A program made the translations under genes and the position numbers. Below are positions 1 through 13,001 of a stretch of DNA of 64,000 nt, piece after piece. This stretch comes from Polytrichum commune (Eukaryota > Streptophyta > Polytrichopsida > Polytrichales > Polytrichaceae). The notes under the pieces were generated by a model, which ran no database searches, was not told where the DNA came from, and saw only the letters and a list, made by a program, of their open reading frames with translations. Within the stretch, counting starts at the first letter, position 1; the number at the start of each line of letters is the position of its first letter. The stretch is taken from assembly GCA_950295325.1 (NCBI GenBank), contig OX485807.1, positions 17,203,001 to 17,267,000 on the forward strand. The letters are read 5' to 3'.

Positions 1-59
1 CATTCAAATCTTGAATCTTGAATTGGTGGAAAATGTTGATACTATCCCATGTTATTTTC

Positions 60-415
60 CTCTAGAGCTTGAGGTCCTATGAGACCGAGAAAAAATCAAT
101 GGTTTATAAAGCTACATGGCATGAAATTGAAAGTGATTAGTGATCTATTGGATTTTTGAGTCAACTGAAAAGAGGTCAACCCCACTAAAAGAGGTGGATT
201 TAACACAAAACCAAGAGATCATGACATCACAAAGTCCCTTGATTTATTATAACTTATTTTGTGAAGAAAAAATCCCACAATGACATGGCATTTGGTTGAG
301 AGCCCAGTCATGTATGTCTTTACAGTACACTTGAAGGCATGTGACCACCAAAAAATGTTCCAATGCCCTCATCACCTCGTGGTCCCGGTCCTTGGCCATA
401 GTCTAAAGTGATCCC
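60..415 (-). repeat. Old degenerate copy of the 500-bp Harbinger-like MITE
   Basis: This stretch follows, with many changes, the order of motifs in the better copies of the family: the 'ggatcatg/ttcatggtcac' block, 'aagaggtggatttaacacaaaacc', 'ttgatttatt', 'ggcatttggttgagagccc' and 'tacacttgaagg'. It ends in 'ggccatagtctaaagtgatcc', which resembles the terminal GTGTGAAGTGGCC. The left end may lie before the window. It is noncoding and looks much older than the other copies. The boundaries are approximate. Confidence 0.5.
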
Positions 416-1050
416 AAGTTATAATGAATCACTTTCAAAACTAAACAACTTGCAATAAAAACTAGAGAACGGGATGCAGGCAACCCTTAACGTCTCAGTG
501 GTCCTAGAGGCCATATCTTCAATGCGCTTTGTTCATCAAACACATACACTGTCAACAATAAATAAATAAAACCTAAAGCCAGTTCTATCCGTAAGATCTC
601 TCGAAGTATGTGAGGCAACATATATCCAAGAAATAGCATAAAACTCTCATCATCATGTGGATTGCACGATCATAACATCTAAAATAAGGGGTGTCCAAAC
701 CCTAAAATTCTTGAACAACACTCATGCTTCCATGAGTCGCAAACTACTTTACAACCATTTCAATGAATCGACTTGCATGAGAAGAATTGAATTGAATTGA
801 ATGTCACAGCCGCAGTGGTTATTATTAAGGTATGCCGTATTGGAAGAACCAACGGCACTATTTGGCTTTAAAATCGGTATATATATGGTGTCAAGTGTGA
901 AGGGATCGATGGGAAGGAAATAAATGAAGGCTCATGTACACATACAGTCTCTGGCCTCTATAAGTGTACCAGGCTCACCAGTCAGCAGTGCCTTCACTGT
1001 AAGTGCCCAAGTACACAATTTGTTTAGATACTCCGTGAGGAGCTATAAAA
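416..1050. other. Gene-free AT-rich stretch
   Basis: I see no convincing coding region, RNA gene or repeat here. The open frames are short and show no recognisable protein. Confidence 0.5.
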
Positions 1051-1340
1051 GGGCCACTTCACACACAAGGCTGAAGGCCCTTGACCATGGCAATGAAAGA
1101 GCTCTCATTGGTCGAAAAGGCGGAGAGAGACCGTCCAAGTTCACTTCACACTAGGAGGTCAAGGCCTAAAGGTCCAAAGAAAAGTTTGTGGATGAAAAGT
1201 CTACATGGAGTCTTACATGGCAGGTTGTGTATAAGGATGTATGGTCTACGGGATTTTTGCGTCAGACCCACCTCCAAGAGGTGGGCCTGGCGCAAATTCT
1301 GGGAGACCATGATGTTTTTAATATTTTTCCAGCATGACAT
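1051..1340 (-). repeat. Partial Harbinger-like MITE (B end)
   Basis: It begins with GGGCCACTTCACACACAAG, a one-base variant of the family terminus, then shows the diverged B-end blocks (gctctcattgg, aaaggcgga, gtccaagttcacttcacact). After these come 'acccacctccaagaggtgggcc' and 'ggagaccatg', also found inside complete copies. The A-end half is missing, so this is a truncated copy. No target duplication is visible. Confidence 0.65.
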
Positions 1341-1651
1341 ATTTTAGGATAGACTGCAGGGCAGATTCGAGAACAAACAAACACCACCAAGTAATTCTCT
1401 TAAATTAATAAAGTTTGAGACATATATTAAACCAAATCCTCCCCTCTTTTTCCTCCAACAAAATATGCAATGGTCCCACAAAATGGTTCATTCTCACTTC
1501 ACACTATGCTTGAGGGCCCAAGACTACATAAAATGACTTTCCCAACACCCATGGTACGGCCTTTGGATGAGAGTCAAGGGTCCTCACCACTACAAGGTCG
1601 CGGCTCTTGGCTCATGTGTGAAGTGGCCCTAAGTTTGATACTTCATACCTA
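1341..1651. other. Gene-free stretch between two MITE copies
   Basis: AT-rich sequence with only short open frames. No feature was recognised. Confidence 0.45.
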
Positions 1652-2155
1652 GAGCCACTTCACACACGAGCTAGGAGCCGTGACCATGAAATTGTGAGAG
1701 CCCAAAAGAAAGTGTTCAAAGGTTGTTCCAACACACCTCCAAAATCATGTAGTCTGGTCACAGGTCCTCGAATGTAGTGTGAAGCCATATGTGACCGGAC
1801 CCTGAACCAAATGTTATTTTAATGAATATCTATTCATGCGGGTCCTCACACATAATAAAGCAGAAAAATATCAACGGTTGTGAACATTCGGTGTGCCATG
1901 GTCTCACAGTTTGGTGTTAGGCTTATCTCCAAGAGGTGGATTTTGAGAATAGTCCGAGTGACCATGAATCATGATCCATTGGATGCCATATAAGAAGCCA
2001 TGTAGACTTTACATCCATCTTGCATTCACATACTCCGTTGGTCCCTCAAGCCTAGTGTGAAGCAAACTTGGACCGGCTCCGCCTTTTCCACCAACGAGAG
2101 TGGTCGAAGTGTAATCATGGTCACGGGCTCTCAGTCTCGGTGTGTGAAGTGGTCC
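1652..2155 (+). mobile_element. Harbinger-like MITE, near-complete copy (A to B)
   Basis: A copy of about 504 bp starting GAGCCACTTCACACACGAG and ending GTGTGTGAAGTGGTCC, so its termini are inverted repeats. The left flank is 'cta' and the right flank 'tta', compatible with a decayed 3-bp duplication of the TTA type seen at better copies. It has no transposase and is non-autonomous. The interior shares the family's ordered blocks (agccgtgaccatgaaattgtg, catatgtgaccggaccct, cctccaagaggtgg, ccaccaacgagagtg). Placement in PIF/Harbinger rests on the 3-bp TTA-like duplication and the GG-starting terminus. Confidence 0.8.
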
Positions 2156-2164
2156 TTACAGCGG

Positions 2165-2394
2165 CCGCAATGTCCGGGGAGATTTCTGGGCATAATCGGT
2201 CACAAAGTTCAAGTCCAACTGGTTACAAGTTTTGACCTTTAGATTTTACTTCATTAATTTAAAGTATATTCCATAGATTCCTCTAAAGTTTATCAATCAT
2301 TTTACCGGTTGAAGTTGAACTTCAACCGATTGTTATTACTCAAACTCAACTTGTTAATCTTTAACTAACGGTGGTTTTCCCTGTTCATTGAGTG
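2165..2394 (+). repeat. Dispersed repeat family 'CCGGTTGA', copy 1
   Basis: It matches 54449-54693 (same orientation) and 62283-62512 (reverse). Shared blocks are 'ggggagatttctgggcataa', 'aagtccaactggttac', 'cttcattaat', 'cttcaaccg', 'caaactcaac' and the 'ttccctgttcatt' end. GGGGAGA on the left and a TCTCCCC-like right end suggest short terminal inverted repeats, so it may be another MITE. It begins only about 10 bp after the preceding MITE. No coding capacity is seen. Confidence 0.6.
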
Positions 2395-5300
2395 GCCGCT
2401 TAACATTCTTGAGAAGATTTGTGCCTCTTTCCAACAAAGTTTGAGATATGCCAAGCAACGTAAATTGTTCTTCTTGGAGAATGTCTTCATTTGAAACGGT
2501 GTTTATTTATTTATTTCAATTTCTCAAGAGAGCGGTGTTGGCTACAATCGTTGAAGTGATAAAGCCACCTATGAATGATGATCTATAGTATTGTTCAAAC
2601 TTGTGCATGTTCATCGAAAATGTGGTGGGTTTATGGAGTTTCCTTGATTTTGGGGGGTTCTTATGGCATGGTCATCCATGGAAAAATATGAAAACAATGC
2701 AAAACATTTTAATTTGTAGGATCACAATTTGGCAATAGATTGCCAAGTGAACAAAATATTGATGTGAACCTATGGTAGAGAATGTGTATCAGTTTTACTT
2801 CCTAAGATAGGCAAGAACGAGGTTGAAACTTAGGCCTTTTGTATGTGAGTCGTTACTCGGTTTGTTTGTCTTGCTCTTTATCCCCTATATGTCATATTTA
2901 TGTTTTCAAATTTACGTAGTAGTAGCAAATCTACGATGAAACATCAACAACAACAAAAGCCTTATTCAAGATTGGACCTCTCTTATTTAATAATGGGTAT
3001 TGGAAGCGCATCATTATCAATATCTTTATATGAAAACATAAGTCCTCCCATTTGTGTTCACTGTTGAATGTGGAGTATGTTCATAAATATTGAAGATGTA
3101 GTCCAATTTGTTGAAAACATGTGTCTATTATGGTGTTTGTTACTCGATCCTCATTTGACCACACACCCACCAATATATAGGGGTCCGATTAAGAAATCTA
3201 ATTGAATAACACCCACATGTCTTAATCTTGGACCTTAGGTTGAGAGCTCAAAAGACATGGGCCTTCTCATTTGTTGGAAGCCTATAATGAAGGATTGTTC
3301 ACTCAAATCCACTCTACACATGAACTCAAAAATTTGAGAGTTTGAACTTTTTTACCAACCTTATAATGTTTAGATGCCATCGTGATGGATCCCATGTGGA
3401 ACAACTATGCCAAATTCTCGGTGAAAATTTCAAGTTGCATCCATGATGACTTTGGGTCTTTAACCATGAATGGCTCTTTGTTCCAACCCCCAAAAGATAA
3501 AAATAAAAATAAAAATACGAATTTATGCAACGTGTATGCTCACGAAGACTAAAACTACGTGAATCCCACGTGGACATGACATTATGGCATTAGTAAAGAT
3601 GAATCAGAGCGCCCTCTACAATAATTCATATGTATGTACAAAGTAAATGTCAATAACTACATGGACACTGTCATGTACATTGCATAATAGAGCTAATTAT
3701 CTTCATTTGCAGCAATATTCACAACTCAATGTTGAACATTGGAATGGTTGCATGAGGTCAATATGGTAGGCATGATGCAAGTAGGTCATGTTATTGCCAA
3801 GTTCAGTTAGTAATGTATCTTCATGTCGAATTAGACATGCTTTTGCTTATTATTCAGTTTCTTAAGACCCAAAGTGACTTGGGCATCTTGTTTGGAATAC
3901 CCAACACTTTGGACATGTGAACTTGAATTTCTTTTTGTTCTCTCAACATGCTTTATACTACTTGATAATGTTAACATTCATGAACACAAACAACATGTGC
4001 ATAGGTCACGTGTAAATCGTTTGAAGGCAGGATATCAAGTAGTATTTACATGTACGTAAATGCCATGCCACTACTTGATACAAGTCTTTTTGTGTACGCA
4101 ATGTATGGATGCTCGTTCATTTTATCAAATTTCATGAGCTTTAGGATATATTGCACTTCCAAAAATTCAAATTAAACATGTACATTTATCCCAAAGTCCA
4201 TTTTATTTCATTTTATATATGATGAGTATATGACTAATAAGTCGGTCGTTTCCTCTACAATGAAGCTCATGGTACTTTTTTCCCTTCAAGATCTTATAAA
4301 CGACTTTGTCGAGGATTAGGGTTTAAGTGACTCCACCGTTTGACCGGTTGACTCACCATACATATAAGATTTTGATCCAACTTATTGTCAAAACGTGGTG
4401 AATGAGAAGGTGTTTTAATTTTTCCCAATCCTAGGTCATCATAATTATTAGCATTAGCAACTGTATTATCTAATTAATGAGCCATATCTAGTCACATCTC
4501 CTTAATTGCTAATCATGAGTATTCATAATTTGTTACGATACATGTAATGCATTCATTTCCCTAGTACGGCTCTTGTGCAACATCCTTTAAGAATCGTTTT
4601 GATTTAATGTTTAGGGTTTAGATTCCATTTTCTTACATAGCATAATAACTCCAACTTCGCTTCCAATAACATCATGTTGAGTGATGCCCTCTAAAAATAT
4701 AAGAGCAATCTAACTTAGAACACCCCCCTTCCCCACCTCTCACCCGTGTTAAGGGTTAAAGCGATGATGTGGCGACCACAATGCGGTCTCTAACAATTGC
4801 GAGGGTTCAATCCAACATGCACAAAACACGTGGGATCCAATAGTATTTTGTCATCATACACGAGTGCTCTAAACTTGGGACTTAAAAAGAAAAGAAAAGA
4901 AAAAAGAAATCGTCGGGTTGTTATACATTGGCACACATGCAAATGATGAGTTTCCTTTGGGTTTATATATATATATATAAAACCACATGCATGATGATTC
5001 TAACTTCTCAACACATCTTACTATTATGATTTAAATGTTAATACATAGTGCTCCAATGAGGGTGCATGGTGTTCATTGTTACTTTACAACTACCGTATGA
5101 AGTGTGAATCAATGGTTAGGAATTTGTCTTGTATGTGGGTGACTGCACAAAGGCAAAATTATGGAACACTTCTTCCAGTCCTCATCATCCACCAAGTAAA
5201 TACATGGCAAGAATAGGTATTCACATTTGTCACCAATTATGTGATTTAACCCTCAAAGGTGACTAGGGATATTATTGTAGGGGGTACTTTGATGGCATGG

Positions 5301-8300
5301 ACTAATATATGAACCATTCAATTAGTTAATACTCTATGTCATGGTCTTTTGAGGGTTCATATAAGTACTTTGAAATTGTGAAGGGGCGTATTTTTTCAGC
5401 CCCTTCATTTATCATAAGAAACTGAAGTAAAGTAGAAATGTAAAATCCAAAGGTTAAAGACACATATATTTCTAATAGTTTGAGTGCCAAGACTTAGACT
5501 AAGTTATCAAGGAATGACACTAGGAGACATTGAGTTCCAAATGACAGTTGCTTTTATATTAATGACCAAAAATTTTAAACTTCAATAGCTTAGGTTTCTG
5601 AAATGTTGTCATTACACACTCAATGGCACAAACAACACACAAATGCTCCATTTAAATTATTAAATTTCATAAGAGATAAGTGAACCTCAATGCCCATTTC
5701 AATTTTCTTAATACTCATATATGATAAAAATAGAATTGTGTTAGTTTATGATGTTAAACTAACATTGCTCAAGACTAGGGTGTTGCATCTTAGGGCATGG
5801 AATTTTGAGATCATCATGGCCCATTTAAATTGAGCTACCTTCATAAAAACAAATGGTATCCAACTTGAGTGCACTTTGAGAATGCAAATCAATACTTTGG
5901 GCTCTCCTAAACCAAATAGTATACATGTCGCATGGGGCCCAAGAAGGATTGTGCAACTCAGAGTCATTTTGAGCTATTAGAGTGCCTTGAGTTCCCATGC
6001 AAGATTCTTCCCAGTAGCTAGTTGCAAGGTTGTTTGACCTACTAGCTTCAAGAACACCCAAAATTTGATAAACCATAGCAAACTTATTTCTCCATCAAAT
6101 GAGGAGTGTAGTATACCATTGGAATCTTTCACGATCACACTTCTAATGGTACACAACATGCATTCTAATTCAAGGGATGTAAGAGAAAGGCATGGGAACG
6201 GATGGTGGTGGGCAACATTATCAAACAAGGACAAGGTTGTGACACTTCTCCCAAGGGCCCAAATTCCTTCCAATAAACATCAATGTGTATGCTGAAAATG
6301 AATTATAACCAATATATGTATAGATAGATAGATAGATAGATATTCTATTGCACTATATGCATCATAGGGTAATTTATATTTGATTAGTCAAGAGTGGTAT
6401 ATCCAAAGCCCGTTTTTCAAAAGCTTATCATATGTATCCACATATTAAGAATTAAACTTAACATGTATATAAGGGGTTTGTTATTACCCTATGAATGCAC
6501 ATGCTATGAGTGATTTGCAAAGAGTGCATCCCCTAGGCCCTGATTCAAATCATAAATGTTCCTTCGCCATTGCACACTTAATCACAAATTTTACCACCAA
6601 GAAGCATTTCGGTGGTAATCATTAGTCACTTAAGGAGATGCTCTAACATGTGCTCCACATTGGTGACATTTAAAGCATGTCATGTGATAATTTTTATAAG
6701 ATGAGAGCTTAGGGTTTTCACTAAGGTATGCCAACCCTAACACATGTGTGACCATGGTTTTTAATCTTGTGATTTAACATAGTGACAACTATAATCCTAT
6801 CAGTGGATAGGTAATTAGGTCCATAACCATGGTTAGCATAGTACTTAGTGCAAACAATGCGTTTTCCTTTTTTCTCTAGTTTTAAGTGTTTACACACTTG
6901 ATCTATGCAAAAGTTTCAAGCCAAAACTTGTGTGACAATCCATAGGGCAACTCCTAACCACATCACACTCTTCTTACAAGATTGAAAATGCCACAAGCAC
7001 AACCAAGCAAATCCAAATACGAATCATGAAAAGAAGAAGAAGGAAGAACTTTATTTCACCAAGAAATCATTATAGTGGGTCATGATTGGTACGACACAAT
7101 AACACCTAGAGACAAGACCAACAATCCTTGAAGAAGTTCTACTTCATGGTTCTACTACAATATGACATACAGCAGGAATCAACACACCATTCTATGCTCT
7201 TTGGCGTGTCCTTGTCCCTATTGTACTTGTCCACTTGAGATTCTTCGATGTCTTGACGCTATATATACTAAATTTGATGTGACCTGAACGTGACCCATCA
7301 TTGATCCACATAGATGATATCGCAATTGTTGGGTGGCAACCAAAGAAAGTGGCATGAAACACTTGCCACTACAAGACACATCATGGACGCCACTCTAATG
7401 AGCATGGTAAGATAATTGCAATGTCACACAAATTCATACCAACATGGTAGTGCTGCATAACAAAGTTCCTCAGCAAACTATTAACTAAATTTCAAGCATG
7501 TACACTGAAAAACTTGTGAATGGGCTCGATTACTTTGGTGCCTTACCACATCAGCGGTGGACATGTGGATATTAATCTTTTGAGCTGCCACCTTTGTTTT
7601 AGAGTTGTTCCTCGTCAAGGTGAAAAAAACTAAAAAGGACGAATGACCACCGTTGGTGCGCCAGGCTAGGAGTAGAACGATTCTCGTGTGGACCCACCCA
7701 AAATTTCGAATCGTAAACCGGTGGCCCGAAAAAGGATGCAACGATTGGCCGGATAGGTCTTGTTTTACACCACTTGGGATCACTTTTGGGTGCCATTGAG
7801 TTAAACGTTTTGTATGCAAAGTAGGCTATTTTGATGCTCAAACTAGGGAGACACTCTACGATACAAGTAGGGGATTTTGACTTACTTGCCTCTTTGAGAA
7901 AGTGCGACTTATTATTTACATGGTATCAAATTACAAAACAACTCGCATTCCCCATCGTTTCCTCTACTCCATCGCTGAAAAAAATATCGCACAAATTTGA
8001 AGCCACTCTTTCTAGCCAACTCAGTAGTGTTTTTCTTTTTTCTTTTTCTTTTTCTTTCTTTCTTTCACCGTTTCTCCTTTTTCCACCCTTAGACGTACAC
8101 GATACATGAAAATATGTTTAGGGTTTCGAGAGACTTGTATCCGTAACCTATTAATATATGTTGCAGGGACAAACTTTAAACCGGAAGTTGTGTGCTTATC
8201 CGACAGCTTTGGTGTTCCTTGTAGTGTGTGCCTGAATTGAGGGGCCAAATAGTCAACGCAACTTGGGAGTGGGTGCCGGCCTTGTAAAGTATGAATAACT

Positions 8301-8328
8301 TATGATCAAGGAGTCAAGGCCTGGCTTA
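2395..8328. other. About 5.9 kb gene-free AT-rich intergenic DNA
   Basis: No spliced or intact gene was recognised on either strand. It contains a (TA)n tract at 4964-4979, a (TAGA)n tract at 6321-6342 and a CT-rich tract at about 8031-8072. Three short overlapping minus-strand open frames at 5746-6273 match nothing I recognise. A segment at about 7640-7750 resembles 11750-11880 (tgaccac..tggtgc, agtagaa, tgtgtggac, ggtggccc), an unclassified diverged repeat pair. Confidence 0.5.
6321..6342. repeat. (TAGA)n microsatellite
   Basis: Five and a half perfect tetranucleotide units. Confidence 0.9.
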
Positions 8329-9255
8329 GGGCCACTTCACACACGAGCCAAGAGCCGTGACCATGAAATTGTGAGAGCCCAAAAGAAAGTGTCCAAAGGC
8401 CGTCCCAACACACCTCTAAACTCATGTAGTGTGGTCACGGACCCTCAAGTGTAGTGTGAAGCCATATGTGACCGGACCCTCAACCAAATGCTATTTTAAT
8501 GAAATTTTATTCATGCAGGTTCTCACACATGATAAATTAGAATAAATCAACGGTTGTGAGCGTTCGGAGTGCCACGGTCTTGTGGTTTTGTGTTGGGTCT
8601 ACCTCCAAGAGGCGGTTCTTGAAAATAGTCCAAGTGACCATGAAACATGATCCATTTGATGCCATGTAGGAATCTATGTAGACTTTACATCCATCTTGCA
8701 TTCACATATTCCGTCGGTCCCTCAAGCGAACTCGGACCGGCTCCACCTTTTCCACCAATGAGAGTGCTTGAAGTGTACTGAGAGCCTATGACCAAATCAC
8801 TTCAAGCACTCTCATTGGTGGAAAAGGCAGAGCCAGTCTGAGTTCACTTCACACTATCCTTGAGGGACCAACGGAGTATGTGGATGCAAGATGGATGTGA
8901 AGTCTACACGGATTTCTAGATGGCATCAAATGGATCATGTTTCATGGTCACTTGGACTATTTTCAAAATCACCTCTTGGAGGTAGGCTTAATACAAAACC
9001 TGGAGACCATAGCACTCCAAATGCCCACAACTGTTGATCTATTCTATTTTATCATGTGTGAGGACCCACATGAATTGAGATTCATTGAAATAGCATTTGG
9101 TTGAGGGGCCGATCACATATGGCTTCACACTTCACTTGAGGATCCATGACCACACTAAATTATTTTGGAGGTGTCTTAGGACGGCCTTTAGACACTTTCA
9201 TTTGGGCTATCACAATCTCATGGTCACGGCTCTTGGCTCGTGTGTGGAGTGGCCC
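8329..9255. mobile_element. Palindromic (head-to-head) Harbinger-like MITE, 927 bp
   Basis: Both outer ends carry the A end of the MITE family: GGGCCACTTCACACACGAG on the left and its inverted complement, CTCGTGTGTGGAGTGGCCC, on the right. TTA stands on each side (8326-8328 and 9256-9258), a 3-bp target duplication. The left arm runs to about 8774 and the right arm from about 8797, with a loop of about 22 bp. The arms read as two family members joined at their B ends: CCACCAATGAGAGTGCTTGA appears on one side of the loop and its inverse on the other. The flanking TTA pair suggests the whole palindrome moved as a unit or formed in place after insertion. A transcript would fold into a hairpin of about 450 bp. 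It is noncoding. Confidence 0.85.
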
Positions 9256-10260
9256 TTAGGGTGGTCTACATTAGGGTCATGGTTCAAGAAAACTCGGGGT
9301 CCGAAACACCCCGTCATCCATGAATGCTTTTAGCGTGTTCGTACTAATTGTGTATCCTCTCTTTGTACTAATTGATATGAAATTTCCATAAAACTCTTTC
9401 CAAATTACATTGTGTCAAGGTGTCAAGAAGAATAAGCTTGCAAAACAACAAGCTTTCACTATCTAACAAAATGTCTTATCAAAAGAGTCTACATTCACGT
9501 TGCATATTTTTGAATACGATATGTTTATGAGAGGCCCAAACTGCCTTCCATAAATGTTTAAGGGTTCATGGTCTTCATTTTCAATGCCAAGATTACATTC
9601 AACCTCGAAAATTGGTTTCTCAAATTGGGAGAAGTACTTTCTTGAGTGGGGACTGTCAAAATTTGGCAAGACATTTGTTGTGTCACAGTTTGCTACACTT
9701 TGTACGATGGACTTGTTGTGAGTGCACATTTATTGTGCTATGACTCCTTCTAATATTTTTTTTTTAGGAGAACCATGTAGCATATGATATCCTTAATAAG
9801 TCACAAACCAAATAGGTGCAACTATCACAATGAGGGTTAAATGATGGGGGAGGCCATAAGAACTTCCACATGTTTCTCAAGCATAAAGAACCATGGTTGA
9901 TCATCCAATTGAATACAATGGATAGAGGTTCTTACATCAATCCCATGCATTTGTGTCTTTGGTATAGAACTTACAATGTAGATGATCTACAATGCCATTC
10001 ATATATGGGAGTGACCCCTAGGAGACCAAGGTATGAGAGGGAGGCTTGGATACATCACATAATGTATCCATACAACACAATAAGAATCAAGCTCGAATTA
10101 CGGCTTCACGTGTACATTACCATACTCTAGATAACCTCAAGCCTCACTATAAACTAATGAAGTTTCGCCAAAAATTGGGAGAAGATGTGAAATGTATGCC
10201 ATGTTTTTGTAGTTTGAGATGTTTATAATACAATTGCCACTCTCAAACACTGATGATGTA
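9256..10260. other. Gene-free stretch
   Basis: AT-rich sequence. No gene, RNA or repeat was recognised. Confidence 0.45.
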
Positions 10261-11300
10261 AGGTAGAGGGTGCTTAAACCAATACTTTAACCTATTGCAA
10301 ATACACATGGCTTTACGGTTGATATATGAAAAAAATAATGTTAGCCTTTGGGTTTAAAATAGGTATAAAGAAAGAAGAAAATATTTTTAGTCTCATTTGA
10401 ATATTTGATGAATATTCAAAGTCAAAACCACTAGCTTCCTTAAACCAATCCAAGGCCCCGTGCAGCGCTGATTTTTCACAAAGTTTTTGCCCGTCCACGT
10501 CCAAAAACCTTGAATTGAAAGGTAAAAAAAATTGCAACCCGTCCCAAAACCAGTAATTTCTAAACCAACCCGTCCATAGAAAGGTTAAAGAGAAAACAAC
10601 CCGTCCCGCAAGAGGTATAAATAAGTCTCTTACAATAGAGTTATCCTCTAACTCAACCGGAGTTTTAGTAGGGAGTTGGTTGTTTCGCATGCATAACTTT
10701 CCATGTTCGGTAAGTTGTGGGTGCATGCTTGGAGTCAATGTGGAGGTTTGAACGAAGGACATTCCATATTAGTTCATTGGGTATCAAACTCATTTTGGCA
10801 TGCCAAGAGACGCCAAAATGATACTAAATTATATATCTAGTGTAGTTGGTATGCACACCAAAAAATATGACGTAAATTAGTTGGTAAAAACGATGATGTT
10901 GGTAAAAAGTTATAGCAACACGTAACTCCATATGGTAATACACACTAATTAGACAAATCAATGTAGACACAAGCTTAATCAAAGCCCAAGTAATATTGGT
11001 GTGCAAAGCCACGTCTCCACCTCTATGATCCCACCCGGTTTCCTTGCAAAACCGTATCCTTGCATCCCAAGAACCCCTTTATGCCTAGAACTGACCTCCT
11101 TGATACTTAAAACTGACCCCCTTTATGCTTTGTGGGATTACCTCCTTGGCTTTGTGATTAAAATGGCTAGGACCCCCCCCCCCCCCGCGGAAAATGGTGT
11201 ATAGAATGGCTAGGACAGGCATTGACAAGCCACCCTAAACCAATCTTGAACCGACCCATGGGGAACGGTGCAAGAAAATCTCTATAAATGTGTGTGGATA
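10261..11300 (+). repeat. Dispersed repeat family 'GTGCTTAAACC', copy 1 (interrupted)
   Basis: Two blocks match 19216-19880 in the same order. 10261-10470 has 'gtgcttaaaccaatacttta', 'ctattgca', 'gaatatttgatgaatattca' and 'cttccttaaaccaatcc'. About 10930-11300 has 'atgatcccacccggtt', 'cctccttggctttgtg' and 'attgacaagccaccctaaac'. The roughly 460 bp between them has no counterpart in the second copy and may be an insertion. A C14 run lies at 11173-11186. No protein is recognisable. Confidence 0.55.
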
Positions 11301-12639
11301 AATTTGTTTTCAACCAAAGTATCACTTCAATGGTGATTGCCATGGCGGTCACCCCATAAACATGAAAAACTTAACAATATCCCGATGTCTCGCTAGCATG
11401 AAGTTGACATTCTACCTATCCCAAGATGATTTGCCTATAAGCGCCAAAATATTTATAACTGGGTACACGTAAAGTCAATAAGATGTAATTGTTTTGTTAT
11501 TTTTTTGTGATGCACATTATTTCCAATACAATGCCATTGAAGTGGTAGACACTGGTACACATTACCTATTCATCAATACCGAAATTGATGTTGGCTTCAA
11601 ATTATTGCGGATTGCACCAACTCTAATAACGTGGACGTGTGCCCCATTGTTAGTGTTGTCCACGGTAATTCATCGAAATAAAAGGCATTGCATGTGGAAC
11701 TCGTGGCTTGCAATATATAGTTTCTTTGTGAGCCATTACGAAAGAAAAATGGGAAACATTGAATGACCACTACTGGTGCACTAGAGACAAGGAAGTAGAA
11801 TGATTATTGTGTGGATCCAAAAATGGTTATTTATAAAAGTGGTGGCCCAATCTCTATCACGATGCAATAGTGTACACACACAATAATGCAATGTTGGGCT
11901 TGGGTCCAATCATGAGTTTTGAACGTTAGGTTCACCAACCCTTAAAGAACCAAAGGAATCAACATACATCCAAACACATTTTTTTTTTTGTAGTTTTGGA
12001 GTTTGAACTCCACATTATACATTGTCTTATGTCAATAGGAAAATAAACATACACTTACATGCAACATTGGTGATTAATATGCTAATTATGTATTTGCATG
12101 CAAGGTCACCCATGTTGTATCTTTTAAGCCAATTCTCTAATAGCATTGTTGTATTCAACCGATTGGAAGAAGTGCATTGGAAGAATGAATTGAACCTAGA
12201 TAGGGCAGCTCTTTCCCTAATTAGCTTCAAATGAAAGCATGTAGTTCAAATAAACGTCGTTGAGGCCTATATTGGACCTCTTAATCGCTTAGGACTCAAC
12301 CCTCAAGTGTTCAACATGTCTCGACTTGGCCTTTCCAAGCACAAAAACCAAAATTTGAGCTACATACTTTCATTTTTAGTTATTCATGTAGAAAATGACC
12401 CTATCGAGAATCAACTTATTCTTCAAGTGCACTAGGTCTCATATACACCTTTAAAGATCAACTAGGGCCAATATTATAACCAAAATGGACCCTCAAATAA
12501 GGTCAATTAAAGATTGTTTGGACCGAAACCCTAATGTAAATCCACCCTAATAAGTAACAAACAATGAATGGGGTCACCCCACCCAATGCCCATTATCTAG
12601 TACCTGCCTCAAAGAGGTCTACAAGGTGCATGGTATTTA
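11301..12639. other. Gene-free stretch
   Basis: No gene was recognised. 11750-11880 resembles 7640-7750, a diverged repeat pair of unknown type. Confidence 0.4.
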
Positions 12640-13001
12640 GGGCCGCTTCACACTATGGCCGTCCAAGTCAAGAGGCCGTGGGATTGAGTGGCCAAACTTT
12701 GTTGAAAGTCCAAAGAAATGGGCTGAAAATAGCCAATAAATTGTAGTAAGTGGAGCCTTCGGCTTGGCATAGTGTGAAGCCGACAACCTCTCGACCATAG
12801 TTTGGGTTTCCATTCCTGTCCAACCCAAAAAAAATTCAAGAGACCGTCTACCTTCTTCAAAAAGTAATCATTTTAAATTGCGACAACCTTTGGAGTTTGA
12901 CCATAATGTGAAGGGTCGAGATGCCAAACTCTTGGTTTCTCACAATTTGATTTGTGGAAATAAACGGCCTCTAGACCTTTGGCCATAGTGTGAAGCGCCC
13001 C
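12640..13001. mobile_element. Second Harbinger-like MITE, 362 bp, TTA duplications
   Basis: The left end is GGGCCGCTTCACACTATGG. The right end is its inverted complement with one difference (..CCATAGTGTGAAGCGCCCC). TTA lies immediately outside both ends (12637-12639 and 13002-13004). The first bases GGGCC-CTTCACAC are shared with the 500-bp MITE family, but the interior is different. Sub-terminal copies of 'catagtgtgaag' occur inside, near 12768-12780. It has no coding capacity. The short length, inverted ends and 3-bp TTA duplication support a PIF/Harbinger non-autonomous element. Confidence 0.82.

Noticed and set aside
4785-4825. B-box-like GAGGGTTCAATCC suggesting a tRNA or SINE
   Set aside because: No A box at the right distance and no cloverleaf pairing were visible.
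5746-6273. Three overlapping minus-strand frames, possibly a broken retroelement gene
   Set aside because: I looked for copia or gypsy reverse transcriptase, integrase and RNase H motifs and found none. No termini or long repeats flank it.
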